Source of the DNA: Ephydatia muelleri
Taxonomy: Eukaryota; Porifera; Demospongiae; Spongillida; Spongillidae
NCBI GenBank assembly: GCA_013339895.1
Contig: JABACO010000017.1
Span: forward strand, 5,432,750-5,496,749
Direction of reading: 5' to 3'
DNA length: 64,000 nucleotides
Shown: piece by piece, positions 57,245 through 64,000 of the stretch
Layout of the letters: every line of letters begins with the position of its first letter
Numbering within the stretch: position 1 is the first letter of the stretch
Notes under the pieces: generated by a model
The model's database searches: none
Told to the model about the DNA's origin: nothing
What the model saw: only the letters and a program-made list of their open reading frames with translations
Position numbers and translations under genes: made by a program

Positions 57245-57385
57245 ACTTTATTGAGCATGCGCAATACTTTTTATTATTAAATCCGGTTGATCAACCGGTC
57301 GTCCGGTTAATCAACCGGATACCCGGTTGATTAACCGGACGACCGGTTGATCAACCGGATAATTGTATTGCATCCGGACAGAACA
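57236..57385. repeat. Right terminal repeat of element B
   Basis: Four palindromes with centres GATC, AATC, GATT and GATC, between GCGCAATACTTTTTATTATT and the TGTTCTGTCCGGATGC end (complement). Orphan copy at 37327-37476. Confidence 0.85.
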
Positions 57386-57573
57386 TATCGACCAATATAG
57401 GTGCAATATACATGCAGGGCTGCATACGGTGCAGTGTTGCGCCGTGAATAATAATATTTCAGATATTTATGGAGCTAAATTGATCCGTTGATTTTACATG
57501 CGTTTGAATACATATATACAGAAATATTAATCACAACTAATCAATTAATCATGACCATCAACTATGTAAACGT

Positions 57574-58128
57574 TCAGTCGTCTATATATCTTAGGTCGAA
57601 GAAGGTGCGAGGATCGTCGTCAGACATATTGCAGGGACCGGCGAGACTCGAATCTTCATTGAAAGCTAAGTAGCAATCAGTTCTCTGTATGTTTATTACT
57701 TGAATGTGTGTGTCGTCATCAAAGGTCTTCATGGTCCATTTCCAATAACTGCTTTCTGCAGACACTCGTCCAACGGACACAGTCGCTTCTTCGACTGTTG
57801 TTGAAGCATTTCCAATGGTTACATTTGTCGTACCAGAGTTATTGAAGTGTTCGTCATTTTCCGTAACATTCAACACCAGGAATAGTTTTGTGTTACCGTC
57901 TGATTCGAACTCGTAATAAGTATCTCTGAAGGTCACGGTGAACACTGCTGCGGAGATGGGCGACCCGCCCCCGTCTAATGCACCATTCTCACCAATGTGA
58001 ACGTACAACCCGCTACTTCGGCTCAAAAGATTGCCATTTAGTCCACTAGGCACTGGGACGGCTATAGAGTCGCTTAAACACGAGAGGACGATGAAGGGCA
58101 AAACCAGATGGCACAGTTCATGAAACAT
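57574..58128 (-). CDS. G5: secreted beta-trefoil-like glycoprotein, most diverged copy
   Basis: 184 residues from the ATG at 58128. Relative to G1: GLNGNLLSRSS replaces GPTGDQKRLLSRSS, which removes the QKR site; one residue is lost in LFLVLNV; there is a three-residue insertion at the same place as in G4 (FNNSGTTNVT); M to A at EEATV. All sequons, both cysteines and the two trefoil-like blocks are kept. TATA is at 58165-58175. CATAAA stands where the others have AATAAA. All differences keep the frame, which argues for selection on the protein. Confidence 0.8.
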   Translation of the reverse strand: MFHELCHLVLPFIVLSCLSDSIAVPVPSGLNGNLLSRSSGLYVHIGENGALDGGGSPISAAVFTVTFRDTYYEFESDGNTKLFLVLNVTENDEHFNNSGTTNVTIGNASTTVEEATVSVGRVSAESSYWKWTMKTFDDDTHIQVINIQRTDCYLAFNEDSSLAGPCNMSDDDPRTFFDLRYIDD

Positions 58129-58164
58129 GTTTTCCTTTGTGTGTGGAAGAAAACTAAGCACATT

Positions 58165-58175
58165 CTATTTATATA
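58165..58175 (-). promoter_or_regulatory. TATA box of G5
   Basis: Complement of TATATAAATAG, 37 bp before the start codon. Confidence 0.7.
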
Positions 58176-60290
58176 CCTGCATCCGCACAAACTATATACA
58201 GGAAATTATGTTTTCACAGAACGCACATCCTCTACTACGATATACGTGTATAGGAAGCCGTGAGAGGTGCGTGACATGATTTATATCAGTTTCCTTTCAT
58301 CCCCTGGTGTTTTCTTTGTTCAAGTTTCAGCTTACATAGCACTTCCTTTAATAAAAGCTTAGTGCCTTTCGCCTTAGCATACACGTACCGAGATGGCTTA
58401 TGCTATTCAACACGTGTGAATGATTGTCTAAACCTCAAGTAGAGCTAGGTATCTCTTTAAATTGATATTATGCATGACCATAAAACAGTGGCTAGGTATT
58501 AATTCGTTTGGCCAGGGCGAAATTGTAGACACAAATCAGCCATTTTTGCATCGTTTTCTGCAGAGTTATTGCAGCTGTTCCATTTTGCACTGGTTCTAAT
58601 CAGTTTTCAACTTAGATCTTTTTTTTACTCCACAATTTGTCTTTTTAATAATGCACAATGATCTTATGAAGTAGTAGCTATGCTCATACATGTATTTATG
58701 TTCATCTATCATTATCACTATTCGGGGCAATTCAGGAAAATCCCCTTCAGCACCCATTCAAAATAGAATTGACCAAACGATTGAATGATATCACACAGTT
58801 CAGGTGATAGTCACCAACAGTAGGTAGATCATTTCCTTTGTTAAAATCATCCAGTACTCTTTGCTACTATGCATCCTTACGGAAATATCCTGTCAGTTGC
58901 ATGTCATTGAAGCCCATGTCTATTCTTTAACAGATTAAGCTTTAAAGAGATGGTATTGGGTTTCAATGACAAGTTTCTAGCTACATTAGTCTGCTTTTTG
59001 GCAACCAATCACTTGAAGATGCTGAACCTAATACACGTTTTGAGGTCACAGCTTACCCGATTCTAAATAACATATTGTGTGGATCATGCACCTCTGGGAA
59101 GTGGACTTCATAACAGATGCTAACCATATACACACAGATCGAATTCATTAGTTATTGTGCCCATGATCTACAGTATTCCTTGCGATTACGGACAGGAATA
59201 CGCCCTGCAAAATCAACCCGTTAACGGGTGTTAAATTATAAATTAAAATTAAAAATTAGTTCAATCTTAGTGCAAAATGGCGCATACACCCTACCATGCG
59301 TTCATGGTATTTGTTTGACGACAAATTCGAGCTCTTCCCCTCAACAACAGGTAAGGAGCAATGAATTATTAACGATAACTCTATTTATGTGATATCTACG
59401 TATAAGGTTAATTCGTCCATTCAATTAGCACACGTTCGTGATCTAAGCTACCACATTTGGCCATGTAGGTTTCGCGTGTAAAACGACGAGGGAAATACCC
59501 ATCCCCTCTCAAATTGTGTTTGATAATTGTGCAGCACATTAAAGTGCCTTTCTAACGTTTTATATATTTATTTCTCATGGAAATTAACGAGGCGTGCTTT
59601 TCCTTCTCGATGCGTATATAACTTGCACAAAAATCAAGTCGAAGCGCCCATTCAAAATGCATTACTTACGAACGCAAATTTGCGTCTACCGCGTTTAACC
59701 GGTTAAGGTCGTCACTTGAAAGGCCCCAAACCTATTTGCTGTGACTATACGGTAAACACAACGGATGTATTAATTTAGCGCATAATTGGTTTCAGCCTTT
59801 TTTGCTATCAACGTAAACACTGGCAAACGCAAGTATGGAAACATCTATCATACAGATAGCATTGAGCAAGTTGCACATCTGCCTAATCTTGCTGCAAGTT
59901 AGCAACAACTTCACACGCATGGCACACGTCGTGCATCATCAACTAACTAAGGTGCATGATTACCGGTATTTGTCTTACATGTACATGTAGTTTACATTTT
60001 ATGATGCCAAGATATTATACTGACATGCTACTTTATACATGCATGCATGCATATGGATCCATTGAACAAAAACACTCTTGTGTTAATCAGAATAGCAAGC
60101 ATTTTTTGACAAAGGTCACCATCGACAGAACTGTATACACATGTAGCGCATGCAATGCATGCAAACTTTCATCTCGGTACGTGTATGCTAAGGCGAACGG
60201 CACTAAGCTTGAAAAGAAGTGCTATGTAGGCTGAAACTTGCACAAAGAAAGCACCAGGGGATGAAAGGAAACTGATATAATCATTTCTGA
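58176..60290. promoter_or_regulatory. Head-to-head intergenic module upstream of G5
   Basis: Inverted copy of 39.7-41.76 kb. It runs from the G5 promoter through the middle block (near 59280) to the opposite, plus-facing promoter-proximal sequence (CATCTCGGTACGTGTATGCT, near 60170; GGATGAAAGGAAACTGATAT, near 60260). It stops at about 60288, before a TATA box, so the partner gene is lost. Confidence 0.65.
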
Positions 60291-61700
60291 TGTAAGAGCC
60301 ATTTTTAGTAACGCGATGACGCTGCCGCAATGCGCATGCGTAACAATCAACACACGGAATCGAAACTAAAAATTATACTAAAAGAGATATTTTTGTATAT
60401 TATACGACAATTAACTCTCTACTCATACAGGAACTTAAAATAAAATTTGTTGTCGTAAAGAACGTTAATTAATTGATTTAATAATGAGCTGTTTTTATGT
60501 TTTGATAAATCTTAGCTTACAAATACTATTGTAACAGTGAAAGTAGAATTGTGGTATTCAATTCCTAGCCAGAGTTATGGGTCGATGTCCGAATTTTCTA
60601 GCAATTGAGTACATGTACTTCAGTGTCACGTGTATTCTTGCACAACTTTAGTAGTTCTTCATAAAACATGGCATCAATCTTCAGGTTGTATTTTCTAGGA
60701 TATAACAACTCTATAGGCCAATCTGCAACATTTCCTTGATAAACTGCATGCTAAAATTCAAAACGTGAACCTGGAGAGAATTCAAGGGCCTTCTGCAGAA
60801 GGCATGTCCTTATAGGAAATCTGATAATGATGGAATTACAGGTAGAGTAGAACTAGCATAAGAATAACATCACGTTGTATTCATAATTTGGGGCTCAATA
60901 ATTCCCTTGCTGTTGGGAATTCAAGCATTTATCCACCCATATCCAAAGCACCAATAACCATGAGGAGGTCCATCTTCTGCTATTATGCAACTGTTGCCGC
61001 GAGCAGAGTCTTGCGACTTTGTTTCATCTAGCGCATGTGTATCTCGCGACACTATAGTGTTGCGTGGCACGCGATAGTAAGAGAGCATGGGGTTTCTCTT
61101 CCTGTAGCTTTCATATAAATCGCATCTATCGGGTATCGTGAGACAAAAAAAAGGAATACTGAAAATTGTAAATTATTAAGCAGTTCTGCCAATATGTAAT
61201 TAAAAATCATAATAGGCAACCTCTATGCTTTTTCCTCCGGACAGGACGTTTATCCCAATTTTCGAACTTTCGAGCCATGCACAACACGTGCATCTATCCA
61301 AAGGTGCATGGAGCTGGATGCTTCCGAGGGAATACCCTTCATCCTCCAAATTTACGATGGCGGTACTAGTCAAAATTCATTCATGCAGCGGAATGGGCGA
61401 TGTGAAGTATAACCATGTATGTGCAAATCACAATACTGTACATCCATGCAAATAGGTAACAGTGATAAGAATAATGAGGAAGTTCAGTACAATTGAAAAG
61501 TCAGCAGTGATGGGACATGTAAGGGATAAGCATATTTTAAGATGCATGCATGAATCAGTTTTCATTCTGTTGTTAAATGATAGGTCAGACAGAGAGTATT
61601 CAGGCACATCAAGTTCCTGTATTTCCCAATAAGAGATAAAGGAAAACAAGCCATCTCTCGTGTTTTAGCTTTTAAGATGTCAAAATGAGGGATTTGGGTT
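60291..61700. other. No gene seen
   Basis: Unique sequence after the end of the duplicated region. An open frame at 61225-61455 has no domain or splice support. Confidence 0.45.
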
Positions 61701-61705
61701 CAGGT

Positions 61706-62010
61706 GAACTCAAATTTTTAGTACACAACAACATGTCTAGAAGCATAAATAAATTGATCCATTTCTGTTGTTTTTGTAATAATTGGTACAAAGGGAAAGC
61801 TCGGAGGCAAGGTTGGGCAAAGACTTGTAATAATAATTAAGCAGTCCATGACATTCTTGGGCACTTGTGCTTCATTTATCGTCCTAACCCTTACATCAGA
61901 TCTAGACATTCTATCAATACAATGACCTAAATATTCCACAGAAGGAGCCATGAAGATACATTTTGCTTCAGCCGCAATCACTGACAGCCAATTTGCTTAG
62001 AACCTTGTGT
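61706..62010 (-). pseudogene. Gypsy-type reverse transcriptase fragment
   Basis: AEAKCIFMAPSVEYLGHCID and INEAQVPKNV match the RT thumb/connection region of Ty3/Gypsy elements (KC.F....V.YLGH.I...G, A..P.NV..L). The sequence is out of frame soon after (near 61850). No LTRs or other domains are seen nearby. Confidence 0.65.
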
Positions 62011-63354
62011 ATGTAAGCCCTCTTTTTACTACGAGCCACAAAGTAAAAAGCACAGAGAGTTACATTTATTAAATGCCAATACTGCTTTAATTTCATGCAA
62101 TTGAGACAGATTTAGGCGCTGCTCCACAGCTAAAGCAGTTCATCAGTGTTGTATTGCAACAGTTGTCGTAGAAAGTCACGTTACTAGCATTTCAAAATCA
62201 CTAGCTGAAGCAAAATACGCCATTGTTCCGATAATGGTGACATTGCGGGGTGATCTATAATGATACGGAAGTTCAATTGAGAGAAGTTTGTCAGTGGGGA
62301 TTTTGTCATTATGACTGACATACTTCAAGAACAGAAAATATTTTGTTTTATTTCACCGCACATCTCGTTTCAAAAATATTAAGACCAAAGAGTAATTCAA
62401 AATATACGAAGAATAATGTATGATTGGAAGTATATATCAAACTGTATGCAAGAGGAACACAAATGTTTGTAAAAATTCAGTCAAACATCTAGTTGTGGAT
62501 GATAAATTAATGGTGCCCAAAACTTTCTCTTCAATCAATATGAAGTATCTGCATGACAGCAAGCAACAGCACTGGGGGACCATACAAATTTTGATGCCCT
62601 GTCCACATTAATTGCATGGCTTGCAGTACCTACTTTTGGAATCCGATCAGGTCAGGTATGTATGACAGCCTGTATCAATGAAAGTCAGTTGTACAGAGCG
62701 TGCCATATAGATCAGATCTGTTCTGTCCTTTACACAACGGAATGTGCATCTCCACTTCATCGATCTGGATTGGAAAAACTAACTAACATTTATGACTGAT
62801 CATGACCTCGATCTATGCCATTGCTTATCCCCGGGGTTATCAGTGGCGCGAAGATGTCTTATCTTATCCACAATGAGCATATGCGGCAACATTCATTCAG
62901 TGCAATGCTTTGAAACAGCACGGTTACATCCCAAGTTCTAGATCCGCTAGCTAGAGAAAAAGGACCTAATTAAAAATGTGATTTATCCCTAGAAGGGCTT
63001 GGAGTGACAAGAAGTGCATTAATTTGGCATGCATTGTAAGGACTGCAAGACTACTGCTTATACAACTGAACTTGCATGAATTAACGTACATGCATGGCCA
63101 TATACATATATGTATCAGCTGCATGCATATAATCTCTTTGACCTTCATGATCATGCTTGCCGTGAAACTCAATCATAAGGCTGAATATGATACCGTATTT
63201 TAAAAGTCAGTATAATCAGTACGACGCTCTCCGAACGGAGAAGAGGAGGTTGCTTCTCTTATTGATGCACAATTGGTCACACCCATGTGCCCCAGTTGAT
63301 ACAATACCCTGTTTAGAGGGTAGTACCCACTAGTGTATGGGGGGAGGATATTGT
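62011..63354. other. No gene seen
   Basis: AT-rich DNA with short unsupported open frames. Confidence 0.45.
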
Positions 63355-63421
63355 CATTAATCGGGGGACGCATATAACAGAGCTATAGAATAACTTTATT
63401 ATACGCGTCCCCTGATCAATG
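63355..63421. repeat. 67-bp hairpin
   Basis: The arms CATTAATCGGGGGACGCATA and the inverted CATTGATCAGGGGACGCGTA surround a loop of about 20 bp. MITE-like; single copy here. Confidence 0.65.
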
Positions 63422-64000
63422 AAAAAAAAACCAAGCATAATAATACAGTATACACATGTAGTACGTATGCATAATTTAAAGAAGTACTTTCCGCAGTTAA
63501 TTCAGTACTATTCGTTCACTTGCTCGACCCGACACCAACTGCATGGTATAGTATTATTTAGCTATCTGCCTGATGGGCTGTAATGATTTATTTCACGAAG
63601 AAATTGTATTTGTTTCATAACAGTCTGTATTTGGGTTGCCAAACTTTTGAGGACTATGCATGATGTGGGAGCATCAGTGTGTAATTGTGTACCAAGTACT
63701 TAACCACATATAACAAAATGACAAGTTCAATTAATAAGTCAAAATGTGAAATAAGCAGGCCACAAACACTACATATTCACCTGCATACCAGCAACACACG
63801 AACACACACACATAACCACAGGACAATGATAGCTGGTAGTAGAACATACAACTTGTGTTCATACAATATTTCAACATCAGTTGCAACTGCTATCACTGAA
63901 CACTGCACATGTATTAGAACCGGGACTACTATTTCTTCATAGGCACTATGGGTCGCTTCCTGTGCTCGGTTCGTGGACTCAGTGATGGTGGCGGAGTTTC
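63422..64000. other. No gene seen
   Basis: No coding signal recognised to the window edge. A short ACACACA run lies near 63800. Confidence 0.4.

Larger units (their letters stand above)
54568..57385 (-). mobile_element. DNA element B, integrase-type transposon with palindrome-array ends
   Basis: The left end TGTTCCGTACCGATGATTAA and the complement of the right end, TGTTCTGTCCGGATGCAATA, begin alike and both lead into arrays of CCGGTTGATCAACCGG-type palindromes (54596-54935 and 57282-57360). The minus strand between carries a decayed integrase-like gene with a PHD finger, so this is a Ginger-like element. Flanks are GTATA on the left and TATC on the right. No convincing target duplication can be named, because the two flanks come from different parts of the gene module. 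The ends resemble element A (TGTTCCRTACGGATG), suggesting sister families. Confidence 0.7.

Noticed and set aside
61225-61455. 76-codon open frame near 61.3 kb
   Set aside because: No recognisable domain, signal peptide or splice context.
1-64000. tRNA, rRNA and snRNA genes
   Set aside because: I looked for conserved A/B boxes and rRNA cores by eye and saw none I could defend. A covariance-model scan is needed to exclude them.

Overview
The window looks like nuclear DNA of a marine invertebrate, most plausibly a sponge or another early-branching animal. It has spliced genes with GT-AG introns, TATA/AATAAA transcription units, no operons, and a very high load of metazoan-type transposons (Ginger1-like, RAG1-N-terminal-like, restriction-like-endonuclease non-LTR, MITEs). 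The taxon is inference. No prokaryotic genes, rRNA or CRISPR array were seen, and I could not call any tRNA by eye.

Layout. 0-1.75 kb: minus-strand remnant of a non-LTR retrotransposon. 1.8-8.5 kb: two decayed Ginger1-type DNA transposons, 57 bp apart; the second has recognisable TIRs and CCGG target duplications. 8.5-14.2 kb: MITEs and inverted repeats, including a TTAA-flanked piggyBac-like MITE and a nested insertion with a 7-bp target duplication. 14.4-16.1 kb: decayed RAG1-N-terminal-like transposase. 17.6-21.8 kb: the best host gene, a four-exon lysosomal phospholipase A2/LCAT-family gene with an intact Ser-Asp-His triad. 24.0-25.4 kb: unclassified DNA element (15-bp TIRs, TTAC duplication) carrying an 18-bp minisatellite. 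28.4-30.3 kb: unknown gene pieces and a third Ginger1 remnant. 32.3-34.2 kb: part of a mind-bomb-like (MIB/REP) gene, stopping just before an element whose ends are arrays of CCGGTT-NNNN-AACCGG palindromes (34.3-37.3 kb). A second element with such ends lies at 54.6-57.4 kb.

The most interesting region is 37.5-60.3 kb. Five near-identical, intronless, TATA-driven genes encode a small secreted glycoprotein of 184-188 residues. Its pattern resembles the beta-trefoil of FGF/IL-1-type cytokines. Three copies form an exact 2,595-bp tandem array on the plus strand (G1-G3); two lie on the minus strand (G4, G5). Two further loci keep the promoter and start codon but have lost the coding body. The array is bracketed by inverted repeats carrying retrotransposon fragments, and every tandem junction has the same breakpoint inside that retrotransposon. 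This suggests an expanding secreted-factor family amplified by recombination between transposon copies.

How the parts relate: host genes are few (phospholipase, MIB-like ligase, the secreted family). Most of the rest is transposon debris that interrupts, truncates or duplicates them.
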